Origin: Hallerella porci
GTDB taxonomy: Bacteria; Fibrobacterota; Fibrobacteria; Fibrobacterales; Fibrobacteraceae
DNA: 64,000 nt
Assembly (NCBI RefSeq): GCF_003148885.1
Contig: NZ_QGHD01000006.1
Span: 1-64,000, forward strand
Direction: 5' to 3'
Positions 16,564 to 25,561 of the stretch are shown here, in pieces. Within the stretch, counting starts at the first letter, position 1. Every line of letters begins with the position of its first letter. Both the position numbers and the translations under genes were made by a program. The notes beneath the pieces were generated by a model that saw only the letters and a list, made by a program, of their open reading frames with translations, did no database searches and had not been told where the DNA came from.

Positions 16564-18018
16564 ATGTTTCAAGTGGATGATGACGGCACATTAACCGCTT
16601 ACTCGGGCGATGAAACGGAAATCGTCATTCCGAGTTCGGTGAAAACGATTGCGCAATCTGCTTTTCACGGCAATGCAAAAATCAAATCGGTAGAAATTCC
16701 CGATTCCGTCGAAGCGATTGAAAATACCGCTTTTGAAAATTGTACAGCGCTTGAATATGTGCATATTCCGAAGTCGATTTGGCGATTAGAATCGTGGACA
16801 TTTCGCGGTTGCACGCACTTGAAAAAAGTCGATTTAGAAGAAAATTTAACTCTCATCGGAATGGAAACTTTTTACGAATGCGAAGCGCTTGAATCCATTC
16901 ATATTCCGAAAACAGTTGAATTGATTTTGCAGTATGCATTTGCAAAATGTCGCTCTTTAAAATCGATTAACATTCCGCATTTGGTGGATACGATTTCGGT
17001 GAGAACTTTTGCATTTTGCTCTCAATTAGAATCGATTACATTTGAACGGGAGAAAGATTCTTTTTTGGACGAAGAAACCTTGGCGTTAGAGTGTATTCAA
17101 GATGATGCGTTTTTAAATTGCTCTGCGTTAAAATCGATTACGATTCCCGAAAACGTCAATGAAATTGGTGAAAACGCTTTCTTCGGTTGCACGAGTTTAG
17201 CTTCGGTTCAGTTGGAAAATCAAAGCGGAGAAATTTCTTGGAGTTCTTTTCAGGGAACGCCTTGGATTAAAAATTTATCCGAAAAGTTTGTGATTTTTGA
17301 AAATGGACTTCTCTGGAAATATCGCGGGAGCGATGAAGAAATCGTTATTCCGCCCGAAGTCAAAAAAATCGGCAAGAATGCATTTGAAAATGCCCGCTAC
17401 TTGGAATCGGTAAAAATTCCCGAAACGGTAGAATGCGTTTGTGCAAATGCGTTTGAAAATTGCGAATCTTTGGAAGTCGTCGAAGTGCAATTTTCTAAAA
17501 CCGATGTGCATCCGCAAGCGTTTTCGGAATGTTACGAATTGAAAAAAATTATCATCCCCGAAAAGCAAGAACCTCTCGACGTTTTATTCGAAAGCGATGC
17601 GTCAGAATTAAAAATTTATAACGGGCGAGAAAGCGTTCCTTTTCCGATTGGATCGCAATATTACGAAGATGTTCAGCAGATTTGTCAAATGTTTAGCACA
17701 AAAAATTTTGCAGCACCGGAATTGGAAGAGGATATTAAATATCCGCTCATTCTCAAATATTTCTGGGAAACGAACGACGCCGATGCCGAAAAATTTATGC
17801 AAGAAAATTTCAGTTCGCTTTGCGGTTATGTCATGGAAAAAGGCGACGAAGAAAATTTCAAAAAGTTGATGGATTGGGGCAAAGGAATTACGCCGCAGAA
17901 TATCGATGAACTGATACAAAAAGCACTCCAAATCGAAAATTTGGAGTACCGTTTGCATTTAATGAATTATCAAAAAGAACATTTCGAAAATTCGAAAGAT
18001 TCGTATCGCTTAAACTAA
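16564..18018 (+). CDS. Leucine-rich repeat protein, BspA type (LRR_5)
   Basis: A 484-residue protein built of BspA-type leucine-rich repeats, with the recurring pattern IPxSVxxIxxxAFxxCxxLxxVxIP from about residue 20 to 345. The C-terminal 120 residues are helical and not recognised. There is no signal peptide, unlike surface BspA proteins, so it probably stays in the cytosol. GGAGG at 16556-16560 decides the start at 16564, thirty bases after the MoxR stop, and makes it the third gene of that operon. It could be the substrate-recognition part of the ATPase system; that is inference. Its last nine bases overlap rph tail to tail, with no terminator between. Confidence 0.85.
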   Translation: MFQVDDDGTLTAYSGDETEIVIPSSVKTIAQSAFHGNAKIKSVEIPDSVEAIENTAFENCTALEYVHIPKSIWRLESWTFRGCTHLKKVDLEENLTLIGMETFYECEALESIHIPKTVELILQYAFAKCRSLKSINIPHLVDTISVRTFAFCSQLESITFEREKDSFLDEETLALECIQDDAFLNCSALKSITIPENVNEIGENAFFGCTSLASVQLENQSGEISWSSFQGTPWIKNLSEKFVIFENGLLWKYRGSDEEIVIPPEVKKIGKNAFENARYLESVKIPETVECVCANAFENCESLEVVEVQFSKTDVHPQAFSECYELKKIIIPEKQEPLDVLFESDASELKIYNGRESVPFPIGSQYYEDVQQICQMFSTKNFAAPELEEDIKYPLILKYFWETNDADAEKFMQENFSSLCGYVMEKGDEENFKKLMDWGKGITPQNIDELIQKALQIENLEYRLHLMNYQKEHFENSKDSYRLN

Positions 18019-18732
18019 TTCACCGCCGATGAGTTGCATTTGCAGCGGATAAATTTCGCGGCAAGCTTTTTCACCGAGGCCGATGAGAGTGTCTAAGGTT
18101 TTGCGGTCAAAGTCGGAATGTTCACCGGTTCCTTGAATTTCGATGAACGATTTGGCGTCGCGCATGACGATATTCATATCAACATCGGCTGCGGAATCTT
18201 CGATATAGCAAAGATCCAAAAGCGGTTCTCCGTGAACAACGCCGACAGAAATTGCGGTTACCGCATGCTTTAAAATGGGCTGTGTAATGCCGAGACGCGC
18301 TTTGATTTTTTTGAGGGCGAGCGCAAGGGCGACAAATCCGCCGATAATGCTTGCGGTTCGCGTGCCACCATCGGCTTGAATGACATCGCAATCGACGACG
18401 ATTGCATTTTCGCCGAGAGCGTTTAAGTCGGCAGCACCGCGGAGAGAACGTCCGATTAAACGTTGAATTTCTTGAGTGCGACCCGATGCGCCTTTGCGTT
18501 CGCGTTCAACGCGTTTGCCTGTGCTTTGCGGGAGGAGAGAATATTCGGCGGTAATCCAACCGCGGCCTTTGCCGGCGAGCCAAGCGGGAACTTCGGGAAG
18601 GAGAGTGGCGTTGCAGATGACGCGCGTATTTCCCATTTCAATTAAGACAGAACCATCTGCCGAAGAGATGAATCCCGGAGTCATTTTCACGGGACGAGTT
18701 TCGTTGAATTGACGACCATCGATGCGTTCCAT
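18010..18732 (-). CDS. rph: Ribonuclease PH
   Basis: A 240-residue exoribonuclease that trims tRNA 3' ends with phosphate. Typical sequence runs throughout: DGRQFNETRPV at the start, GNTRVICNA, GKGRGWITAEYSLLP, RTQEIQRLIGRSLR, DCDVIQADGGTRTASI and LDLCYIEDSAADVDMN. Length is that of the family. It is followed upstream (minus strand) by pheA with one base between, so rph, pheA and the NlpC/P60 gene form an operon. Both tRNA genes in the window lack an encoded CCA; rph with CCA-adding enzyme would finish their ends. Confidence 0.95.
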   Translation of the reverse strand: MERIDGRQFNETRPVKMTPGFISSADGSVLIEMGNTRVICNATLLPEVPAWLAGKGRGWITAEYSLLPQSTGKRVERERKGASGRTQEIQRLIGRSLRGAADLNALGENAIVVDCDVIQADGGTRTASIIGGFVALALALKKIKARLGITQPILKHAVTAISVGVVHGEPLLDLCYIEDSAADVDMNIVMRDAKSFIEIQGTGEHSDFDRKTLDTLIGLGEKACREIYPLQMQLIGGELV

Positions 18733-18733
18733 T

Positions 18734-19594
18734 TTAAGCCTCGTATTTTAAACGTTCTGTTTTGCCGCAGACAAAAGAGCCTAAGCGGTAAGTGAAAGTG
18801 GTAAATTGATTTAATTCGTCCAAAGCTTCGATGACTTTTTCGTCTTTCGGATTCCCGAGAAAGGCGACGTAAAAAATGTAGCCCCACGGTTTATCGGGAT
18901 GCGGACGGCTTTCGATGCGCGTCAAATTGATTCCGCGGCGAGCGAATGCGCCGAGGGCATTGTAAAGCGCTGCGGGCTTGTCATCGTTTGCGAGTTCAAA
19001 GAGAATGACTGTTTTGATATTGTCTTCGCTCGAAACCGCTTTCGGTTCTTTTTGAATCGCATAAAAACGGGTAAAGTTGACGCCTTTGATATTTTCCAAA
19101 TTCGTGCGCAAAATATTTAAGCCGTAAAGTTTTGCTGCATAAGTGCTCGCAATTCCGCCATCGGTTAAATTTTTCCGCTTGGCGACTTCTTCAGCAGAGC
19201 CTGCGGTGTCAAAGAAAATGACTTTTTCAATCGCTGGAAATTCGTTAAAGAAATGGCTGCATTGGGCGAGTGCTTGCGGGTGACTCATCACGCGTTTTAA
19301 ACTTTCGAGAGTCGCTCCCGGATAAGCGCAAAGGCAATGTTCGATTTGCAATTTGACTTCGCCCACAATCGGGTGACGCCATTTGGCGAGCAAATCATAA
19401 TTTTCGTAAATGGATCCTGCGGTAGAATTTTCAATGGGGATTGCACCGCCGTCGGCTTTGCCGGTTTCAATCGCTTGATAAATTTCTTCGAATGTGTTCA
19501 TCGGGAGCACATCGATGTCTTCGCCAAAAAGATAGCGCGCTGCGGATTCGCTGTAAGCGCCACGACGTCCTTGAAATGCGATTTTCTTTTTCAT
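18734..19594 (-). CDS. pheA: Prephenate dehydratase
   Basis: A 286-residue monofunctional prephenate dehydratase that makes phenylpyruvate for phenylalanine synthesis. The catalytic domain (1-180) shows FQGRRGAYSE, GAIPIENS and the NFTRF motif at its end; the ACT regulatory domain (about 195-275) carries the phenylalanine-binding ESRP motif. No chorismate mutase domain is present, so mutase must be encoded elsewhere. Its ATG overlaps the upstream NlpC/P60 stop by four bases. Feedback inhibition by phenylalanine is expected from the ACT domain. Confidence 0.95.
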   Translation of the reverse strand: MKKKIAFQGRRGAYSESAARYLFGEDIDVLPMNTFEEIYQAIETGKADGGAIPIENSTAGSIYENYDLLAKWRHPIVGEVKLQIEHCLCAYPGATLESLKRVMSHPQALAQCSHFFNEFPAIEKVIFFDTAGSAEEVAKRKNLTDGGIASTYAAKLYGLNILRTNLENIKGVNFTRFYAIQKEPKAVSSEDNIKTVILFELANDDKPAALYNALGAFARRGINLTRIESRPHPDKPWGYIFYVAFLGNPKDEKVIEALDELNQFTTFTYRLGSFVCGKTERLKYEA

Positions 19595-20106
19595 TGAATT
19601 CTCCTAGCACCTTTGTAACGCGGTTGCCAATACGGATCGGAAAGCGGACTAATCATCACCCCTTTCGAAGTGCTCGCGTGGGTAAAATTGCCGTCCGAAA
19701 GATAAAGCCCAACGTGATCCACTCCGGATCCACCGCCAAAGAAAACGAGATCGCCGGCTTTGAGTTCATCTTTATCGACTTTCTTTCCCATGTTATACAT
19801 CGACGTGGAACTGTGGGGAAGTGAAACGCCGGTTTTTTCTTTGTAAATATTCATCACATAGCCCGAACAATCGGTTCCGCTTTTTGACGCGGCGCCGTAT
19901 TTGTAGCGCGTTCCAATCCACGGTTTGATAATCGGCATCCAGTCTGCGGCTTCGCCCGTCGAAGATTGCATCACTTGATTGGTATGCGCTTCGCCTTGGG
20001 AAAGTTTATACGAACCCGATTCGCGGTCATAACTCGGCCGAAGAGGCATCGCGCAAGAAGTCAATAAAAATGCAGCAAAAGAAAAAAGAAGAAAAGAAAA
20101 TTTCAT
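19591..20106 (-). CDS. NlpC/P60 cell-wall endopeptidase, lipoprotein
   Basis: A 171-residue lipoprotein with a signal peptide and lipobox LLTSC (Cys about residue 18), then an NlpC/P60 domain from about 55. The catalytic Cys is in DCSGYV, His in DHVGLYL, and the third polar residue in FTHAS. Such enzymes cut peptidoglycan stem peptides (Mepp/Spr type). I chose the ATG at 20106 over an upstream one at 20133, because it gives a clean lipoprotein signal and the longer one starts inside a terminator hairpin. It leads the pheA-rph operon. Confidence 0.88.
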   Translation of the reverse strand: MKFSFLLFSFAAFLLTSCAMPLRPSYDRESGSYKLSQGEAHTNQVMQSSTGEAADWMPIIKPWIGTRYKYGAASKSGTDCSGYVMNIYKEKTGVSLPHSSTSMYNMGKKVDKDELKAGDLVFFGGGSGVDHVGLYLSDGNFTHASTSKGVMISPLSDPYWQPRYKGARRIQ

Positions 20107-20118
20107 CGGAAAAAAAGT

Positions 20119-20141
20119 AGAAAAAAGCGGCAAAGCCGCTT
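20119..20141 (-). terminator. Terminator after the frameshifted FISUMP gene
   Basis: On the minus strand AAGCGGC pairs with GCCGCTT around a three-base loop and is followed by a run of T. The core is the same as in the hairpin at 7654-7666. Confidence 0.7.
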
Positions 20142-20187
20142 ATTCGTGAAAAATTAGGAAGGGAAATCGTCGTTAATTTTTTTTCAC

Positions 20188-21115
20188 TTAATTTTCCACT
20201 AAGACCGCGCGCAGGTTGAGGCCGCGGAAGCGATAATAAAAAGAGCCCGTATTATGTTGCGGTTCTGTAAAGTAAGTGTTGGTGGCGCAAATTTTGCATT
20301 CTGCGTTCGGCGTAATGCTCCAATAACGGCCTTCGGTGCCTTTGTGGATTAAAGTATCGTTGGAATAATAACCGCCGGCGGGGAAGAAAATGGAATTTTT
20401 ATTGTAGCAACGCACAGTGTAGCCCGCAATTTTTTCGCCCGCGCTATTTTCAACTTCTTCCCATCTCCAGTTGCATTTTTCAATTTCGCGCATTTCCTCA
20501 TCGGTTGGAAGGCGCCATTTCTTTCCCCAATTTGCGGTGGCTGCATCGTATTTGGGATTTGCTTTAGCATCGTCTTCGGAAAGGGTGGAGTCGTTACACA
20601 ACAAACAATCTTTCGGAAAATTTTTCTTTCGGAGTAATTTCCCCAAAGGCAAAGTAATCGCCGAAATCCGTGGGCTCGTCAGCGCCGATATTTTTAATCG
20701 CCCATTTTGTTTCGCTCGGAAGATTCAAATCGACCGCTAAATCGGCGGGGAACAAATCTTTAGAACTGCTAGAAATTTCTTCGGAGCTAGAACTTTCTTC
20801 GCTCGAACTCAAAATTTCGCTGGAACTTGAAACTTCTTCGCTTGAACTCGAAATTTCGCTGCTGCTCGATTCGATTTTTTCCGAGGAACTCGAAACGCTT
20901 TCCGACGAAGAAGATTTTGAAATGGAACTCGAAGAAATTGCTGACGAAGAAATCGCCGACGAACTGGAAACTTTTTTTGACGATGAACTTTGTTCTCTGC
21001 TCGAAGAAATTTCTTCGGAACTAGAACTCAAAATTTCTGTAGGCGCGCTGCTCGAATCGTCACAAGCAGAAATAAAAAATGCAAAAGCTGCAATCCAAGG
21101 GATGAAATATTTCAT
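20188..21115 (-). pseudogene. FISUMP-domain lipoprotein gene with a frameshift
   Basis: The first part (21115 to 20594) encodes a lipoprotein signal with lipobox FISAC, a Ser/Glu-rich linker of about 95 residues typical of Fibrobacter surface proteins, and the start of a FISUMP domain (WAIKNIGADEP, GDYFAFGEITPK). The frame then hits a stop, while the domain continues one base over (CLLCNDSTL, WGKKWRLPTDEEM, LNLRAVLVEN) down to 20188. The shift falls at an A5T4 run at about 20618-20626. Joined, the protein would have about 300 residues. A real mutation, a sequencing error or phase-variable slippage could explain it. AGGAG precedes the ATG. Function of the domain is unknown. Confidence 0.75.
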
Positions 21116-21173
21116 GATAAACTCCTGTGGGCGGAAAACATAAAAAAATCGATGAATTATTTCGATGAATGAA

Positions 21174-21212
21174 TTGAAATTTCAAATGAATTTTTGCATA
21201 ATTGTCAATTAT
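21174..21212. promoter_or_regulatory. Two palindromes between FISUMP and ABC transporter genes
   Basis: TTGAAATTTCAA (21174-21185) and ATAATTGTCAATTAT (21198-21212) are both perfect palindromes in the 194-base gap between the divergent genes. They may be operators for the amino-acid transporter; no family can be assigned. Confidence 0.35.
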
Positions 21213-21309
21213 CGCGGGGCTCTGCCTCGGACGCACGCTATTTCTTCAAAAGATTCGTCGGTCTCGTTTAAAAAGTATTCTAGATTTGAATCAAACTAAG
21301 GAGTTGATT

Positions 21310-22083
21310 ATGAAAAAATGGATGCCGCTTTTTGCGATTCTCTTTGCGCTCGTCGCATGCCAAAGTTCGGATACTTCGAAAGAAGATCAGTCTTTGAATA
21401 AGGTGAAAGCAGCGGGCGAATTAGTGCTCGGCTTAGACGATTCCTTCCCGCCGATGGGATTCCGCAATAAGGAAAATGAAATCGTGGGATTTGATATCGA
21501 TTTGGCAAAAGAAGTGGCAATGCGTTTAGGCGTTAAACTCCGCACGCAGCCGATTTCTTGGGATGCGAAAGAACAAGAATTGAGCACCGGAAAAATTGAC
21601 TGCATTTGGAACGGCATGTCCATCGATTCTGCGCGTGCTACAGCGATGAATCTTTCTTCGCCGTATTTGAAAAATCGCATGGTCTTTGTTGTAAAGGATT
21701 CTTCCATTTCGAATCTCGCAGCTTTAGCGGGCAAAAAAATCGCCGTGCAAAATGGTTCCACCGCTCAGAAACTTCTCGAAGCTTCGGACGCTGGCAAAAA
21801 TGCTTCGGCTTTGATTCCGTTTGACGATAACTTGACCGCTTTGATGGATTTGGAACGCGGCGGTGTCGAATCGGTTTTCCTCGACGAAGTCGTTGCAAAG
21901 TATTTGATTACTGCAAACGAAAAACCGTTCATCGTGATGAACGAAGGTCTTAGCGAAGAAGAATACGCCATCGGCTTCCGCAAAAAAGATCAAAAACTCC
22001 GCGATGCTGTGGATAGCGTTTTGAACGCAATGCGCGCAGACGGTGCGTTCTCGATGATTTCGAGCAAGTGGTTTGGCAAATAA
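21310..22083 (+). CDS. Amino-acid ABC transporter, substrate-binding lipoprotein
   Basis: A 257-residue solute-binding protein of the polar amino-acid type (SBP_bac_3). The signal ends in lipobox ALVAC, so it is lipid-anchored. The family pattern is clear: GELVLGLDDSFPPMGF, GFDIDLAKEVA, IDCIWNGMSID, then LAGKKIAVQNGST. It binds an amino acid in the periplasm and delivers it to the permease encoded next. ATG 21310 follows AAGGAG; a longer frame from 21202 would spoil the signal peptide. The specific amino acid cannot be told from sequence by eye; cystine and glutamine binders are similar. Confidence 0.9.
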   Translation: MKKWMPLFAILFALVACQSSDTSKEDQSLNKVKAAGELVLGLDDSFPPMGFRNKENEIVGFDIDLAKEVAMRLGVKLRTQPISWDAKEQELSTGKIDCIWNGMSIDSARATAMNLSSPYLKNRMVFVVKDSSISNLAALAGKKIAVQNGSTAQKLLEASDAGKNASALIPFDDNLTALMDLERGGVESVFLDEVVAKYLITANEKPFIVMNEGLSEEEYAIGFRKKDQKLRDAVDSVLNAMRADGAFSMISSKWFGK

Positions 22084-22101
22084 TTTTCCTCGACGATTCG
22101 C

Positions 22102-22761
22102 ATGGCTGATATGAATTCTCTTCTCCCGATTTTGTGGGGCGGTTTCTGTACCACTCTCGCAATTTTCGGGCTGACCCTTCTCTTCTCGATTCCGCTTGGA
22201 CTTTTGGTTGCGGTTCTGAAAATGAGCCGCTTCCGCATCGTCCGTTATCCCGTTGCCTTTTACATTTCGGTGATGCGCGGAACGCCTCTGCTTTTGCAAA
22301 TCGTCGCCATTTATTTTGGTTCATTTTATCTCTCGGAATATTTGGGAGTACAGTTGACCTTTGATCGATTCCCCGCAGTGATTGTGGCGTTTACCATTAA
22401 CTATGCCGCTTATTTCGCAGAAATTTTCCGCGGTGGCATTCAATCGATTAGCAAAGGGCAATACGAAGCGGCTGCGATGCTTGGACTTTCGCGGACGCAA
22501 ACTTTTTACCGCATTATTCTTCCGCAGGTTGTGAAGCGCGTTGTTCCCGCGAGCGCAAACGAAGTCATCACTTTGGTGAAGGATACTTCTCTTGCGCAAG
22601 TCATTGCGGTGACGGAACTTTTTGCCTTGGCGAAAAAGCAGCAAGCCGCATACGCGAGCATTTATCCGCTTTTTGTCGCGGGCATTTTTTATTACATCGC
22701 GAATTTACTCTTAAGCGTTCTCTTTGCTTTTGTGGAACGTAAATTGAATTATTACAAGTGA
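22102..22761 (+). CDS. Amino-acid ABC transporter permease
   Basis: A 219-residue HisM/GlnP-type permease with about five membrane helices and the EAA loop EAAAMLGLSRTQTFYRIILPQ-like, here at about residues 131-150, which contacts the ATPase. MRGTPLLLQ and NYAAYFAEIFRGG are also typical. Only one permease gene is present, so the channel is probably a homodimer. It follows the binding-protein gene by 18 bases. The TGA stop overlaps a GTG codon that could start the ATPase gene. Confidence 0.92.
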   Translation: MADMNSLLPILWGGFCTTLAIFGLTLLFSIPLGLLVAVLKMSRFRIVRYPVAFYISVMRGTPLLLQIVAIYFGSFYLSEYLGVQLTFDRFPAVIVAFTINYAAYFAEIFRGGIQSISKGQYEAAAMLGLSRTQTFYRIILPQVVKRVVPASANEVITLVKDTSLAQVIAVTELFALAKKQQAAYASIYPLFVAGIFYYIANLLLSVLFAFVERKLNYYK

Positions 22762-22769
22762 GGCGCGAA

Positions 22770-23561
22770 ATGGAAGAATTGAAAAATACAGCGCCGATTT
22801 TACACGTGAGTCATCTCAAAAAATCCTTTGACGATGTCGCCGTTTTAAAAGACATTTCGTTTGATTTGAATGCGGGCGAAGTGCTTTCGATCATCGGCCC
22901 TTCGGGCTCGGGAAAAAGTACACTGCTTCGTTGCTTAACGCAGCTCGAAACTTTTGAAGCGGGCGAAGTTTGCATCGATGGAAAAGATATGGTGATTCCA
23001 GGCGTTAAAACGAAAAATGGCGTAAAATATGCGCCGGCAAAAACGCTGCGGGAAATTCGCCTTTCAACGGGACTTGTTTTTCAGAATTTCAATTTATTCC
23101 CGCATTTAACGGTTCTGCAAAATTTAACGCTTGCGCCGATTCGCGTTTTAGAAAAGAACCGCGAAGAAGCGCGTGACCTCGCACGAGAATTGCTCAAACG
23201 CATGGGACTAGAAAATAAAGAAAAAGCGTATCCGTGTGAACTTTCGGGCGGGCAACAGCAACGCGTTTCGATTGCGCGCGCATTGGCGATGAATCCAAAA
23301 ATTCTTTTCTTCGATGAACCGACAAGCGCTCTCGATCCAGAACTTACCGGCGAAGTTTTGAAAATCATCAAAGGCTTAACAGAATTGCAGATGACGATGG
23401 TCATCGTAACGCATGAAATGGCTTTTGCGCGAGATGTCGCGGATAAAGTTCTTTTTATGGACGGCGGCGTTATCGTCGAGCAAGGAACTCCAGAATATGT
23501 CTTCGGCAAATCGGAAAACGATCGTTTAAACGCATTCCTTTCGCGCTTTGCAAACGATTAA
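22770..23561 (+). CDS. Amino-acid ABC transporter ATP-binding protein
   Basis: A 263-residue ABC ATPase of the GlnQ type. Walker A GPSGSGKST (about residues 46-54), Q-loop VFQNFNLFPH, signature LSGGQQQRVSIARAL, Walker B ILFFDEPTSALDPE and the switch His in VTHEM are all intact, so it should be active. An insertion after VCIDGKDM (about 75-92) is common in this group. I prefer ATG 22770 with GAGG as ribosome site; GTG 22758 overlapping the permease stop is the alternative. It powers the transporter of the two genes upstream. Confidence 0.93.
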   Translation: MEELKNTAPILHVSHLKKSFDDVAVLKDISFDLNAGEVLSIIGPSGSGKSTLLRCLTQLETFEAGEVCIDGKDMVIPGVKTKNGVKYAPAKTLREIRLSTGLVFQNFNLFPHLTVLQNLTLAPIRVLEKNREEARDLARELLKRMGLENKEKAYPCELSGGQQQRVSIARALAMNPKILFFDEPTSALDPELTGEVLKIIKGLTELQMTMVIVTHEMAFARDVADKVLFMDGGVIVEQGTPEYVFGKSENDRLNAFLSRFAND

Positions 23562-23575
23562 CGGGAGAATTGAAA

Positions 23576-24016
23576 ATGCACGCAGCGATGGAAAAAGAAG
23601 AAAATTTTTCGGAATACAAGAAAACTTTCCGCGTCGATGAATCGATGATCGATCGGAATCGTCATTTGAATAATGTAGTCTGCGTAGAATGGATTCAAGA
23701 CATCGCCATCGAACATTCGGATGTCACCGGCGGCACTCAAAAAATGGAAGAACTCGGTGCGGGTTGGATGATTCGGACGCAGCATGTCGAATATAAATCG
23801 CAAGCGTTTCTCGACGACGAAATTGAAGGCACGACATGGGTGGGGGAATATTCCAAAATTTCGACGAATCGCTTTTCAAAATTTGTCCGCAAATCCGACG
23901 GCAAAGAAATTTTTTCGGCGGTGACGACTTGGGTGCTCGTCGATTTAAACCGAGGCCGTCCCATCGCTATTCCCGAAGAATTGAAAAATTATTTTAGAAA
24001 AGCGGATAATTTATAA
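23576..24016 (+). CDS. Acyl-ACP/acyl-CoA thioesterase-like hot-dog protein
   Basis: A 146-residue hot-dog protein. FRVDESMIDRNRHLNNVVCVEW matches acyl-ACP thioesterases and 4HBT proteins, where the Asp-x-N-x-H-x-N-N block builds the active site. It lies 14 bases after the ABC ATPase gene with its own GGGAG, and so is likely cotranscribed, though a link to amino-acid import is not obvious. A function in releasing fatty acids or small acyl-CoAs is expected from the family; the substrate is unknown. Confidence 0.75.
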   Translation: MHAAMEKEENFSEYKKTFRVDESMIDRNRHLNNVVCVEWIQDIAIEHSDVTGGTQKMEELGAGWMIRTQHVEYKSQAFLDDEIEGTTWVGEYSKISTNRFSKFVRKSDGKEIFSAVTTWVLVDLNRGRPIAIPEELKNYFRKADNL

Positions 24017-24090
24017 TTGATAGGGATAGAATTTGCGCGTTTCGTGCGAAAATTTCAAAAAAATTAAAGTTTTAAACTTCATGTTTTAAT

Positions 24091-24120
24091 TTGCGCCGAA
24101 GGCGCCTAATTTTCTATATT
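24091..24120 (+). promoter_or_regulatory. Likely promoter of pgk
   Basis: TTGCGC (24091-24096) and TATATT (24115-24120) are spaced by 18 bases. GCGCC-GAA-GGCGC (24093-24105) can form a small hairpin overlapping the -35, which may also be a weak terminator of the upstream operon. Confidence 0.45.
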
Positions 24121-24158
24121 ATTGCCGTAAAGTTTTCACATTAAAAGAAGGTACAACG

Positions 24159-25415
24159 ATGGCAAAACTTTCCATTGAAGATATCGAACTCAAGGGCAAA
24201 CGCGTTTTCATTCGCGTCGATTTCAACGTTCCGCAGGATAAGGTAACGGGCGAAATCACCAATACCAAACGTATTGAAGCGGCTCTTCCGACCATTCAAT
24301 ATGCACTTGACAAGGGTGCTGCTGTGATTCTCGCTTCTCATCTCGGCCGTCCGAATGGCAAGGTGAACGCAAAGTTCTCTCTCGCTCCGGTTGCAAAGAA
24401 GCTCGAAGAACTCATCAAGAAGCCGGTGAAGTTCCTCTCGGATTGCGTCGGTGCAGAAGTCGAAGCAGAATGCGCAAAGGCTCAGCCGGGCGAAATCATC
24501 CTTCTTGAAAACCTCCGCTTCCACATCGAAGAAGAAGGCAAAGCAAAGATCAAGAACGAAGACGGAACCGAAACCAAGATTAAGGCAGATCCGGCTAAGG
24601 TCGAAGAATTCCGCGCTTCTCTTTCGAAGCTCGCAGACGTTTATGTGAACGATGCATTTGGAACTGCACACCGCGCTCACTCCTCGATGGTCGGCGTCAA
24701 TCTGCCGGTTCGCGCTGCAGGCTTCCTCATGAATAAGGAACTCAAGGCATTTGATAAGGTCTTGAACAATCCTCCGCGTCCGTTCCTCGCAATCCTCGGC
24801 GGTGCTAAGGTTGCAGACAAGATTCAGCTCATCAACAACTTGCTCGACAAGGCGGATGAAATTATCATCGGCGGCGGCATGGCTTTCACTTTCAAGAAGG
24901 TGATTGACAATATCCAGATCGGCGCTTCTCTCTATGACGAAGAAGGCGCAAAGATCGTTCCGGAATTGATGGCAAAGGCAAAGGCAAACGGCAAGAAGAT
25001 TATTCTTCCGGTGGACTACATCGCAGCGGACAAGTTCGCAGCCGATGCAGCGACCAAGGCTTGCACCGATGCAGAAGGCATTCCGGAAGGCTGGATGGGC
25101 TTGGACGTTGGTGCAAAGTCCACAGAACTCTTTGTGAATGCAATCAAGGGCGCAAAGACCATCGTTTGGAATGGTCCTGCTGGCGTGTTTGAATTTGCTG
25201 CATTTGAAAAGGCAACGAAGGCGATGGCAGATGCAATCGTCGAAGCAACTGCTGCAGGTGCAATCACCGTGATCGGTGGTGGTGATACCGCAACGGCTGC
25301 GAAGAAGTATGGCGCCGACAAGAAGGTGACCCACACTTCTACCGGTGGCGGCGCTTCCCTCGAACTCCTCGAAGGTAAAGTGCTTCCGGGTGTTGCTTTC
25401 CTCACCGACAAGTAA
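24159..25415 (+). CDS. pgk: Phosphoglycerate kinase
   Basis: A 418-residue glycolytic kinase that makes ATP from 1,3-bisphosphoglycerate. Characteristic stretches: [13 protein letters not shown] near the start, [40 protein letters not shown] and the nucleotide site at the end, GGGDTATAA plus [13 protein letters not shown]. The length is slightly above the usual 390-400 because of a charged insert after [12 protein letters not shown] (about 125-150). The codon choice (AAG, CTC, GCA) is that of a highly expressed gene. Ribosome site AAGG eight bases ahead of the ATG. It is monocistronic, with its own promoter and strong terminator. Confidence 0.97.
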   Translation: MAKLSIEDIELKGKRVFIRVDFNVPQDKVTGEITNTKRIEAALPTIQYALDKGAAVILASHLGRPNGKVNAKFSLAPVAKKLEELIKKPVKFLSDCVGAEVEAECAKAQPGEIILLENLRFHIEEEGKAKIKNEDGTETKIKADPAKVEEFRASLSKLADVYVNDAFGTAHRAHSSMVGVNLPVRAAGFLMNKELKAFDKVLNNPPRPFLAILGGAKVADKIQLINNLLDKADEIIIGGGMAFTFKKVIDNIQIGASLYDEEGAKIVPELMAKAKANGKKIILPVDYIAADKFAADAATKACTDAEGIPEGWMGLDVGAKSTELFVNAIKGAKTIVWNGPAGVFEFAAFEKATKAMADAIVEATAAGAITVIGGGDTATAAKKYGADKKVTHTSTGGGASLELLEGKVLPGVAFLTDK

Positions 25416-25436
25416 TTTGCTTTAAACGCAAAAAAA

Positions 25437-25462
25437 GCCTCCGCATTGCGGAGGCTTTTTTT
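25437..25462 (+). terminator. Terminator after pgk
   Basis: GCCTCCGC (25437-25444) pairs with GCGGAGGC (25448-25455), with A run before and seven T after. Confidence 0.9.
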
Positions 25463-25513
25463 GTTGCATAAGGAATGATGTGAAATGCGCAAAATCTTTG
25501 TTTGAAGTTTCAA

Positions 25514-25544
25514 TAAAAAAACTTCGCAGGGAATTGCGAAGTTT
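25514..25544 (-). terminator. Terminator of tRNA-Pro
   Basis: On the minus strand AACTTCGCA pairs with TGCGAAGTT (25520-25543), followed by T run; it lies 18 bases after the tRNA 3' end. Confidence 0.75.
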
Positions 25545-25561
25545 TCAGTGCGAAGTTTTTA

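Noticed and set aside
20808-21000. Ser/Glu-rich coding repeats taken for a simple-sequence array
   Set aside because: They encode the lipoprotein's Ser linker and vary in codon; not a repeat array or CRISPR.
24093-24105. GCGCC-GAA-GGCGC as a terminator of the ABC/thioesterase operon
   Set aside because: Stem is short and the T run is broken; kept only as part of the pgk promoter note.
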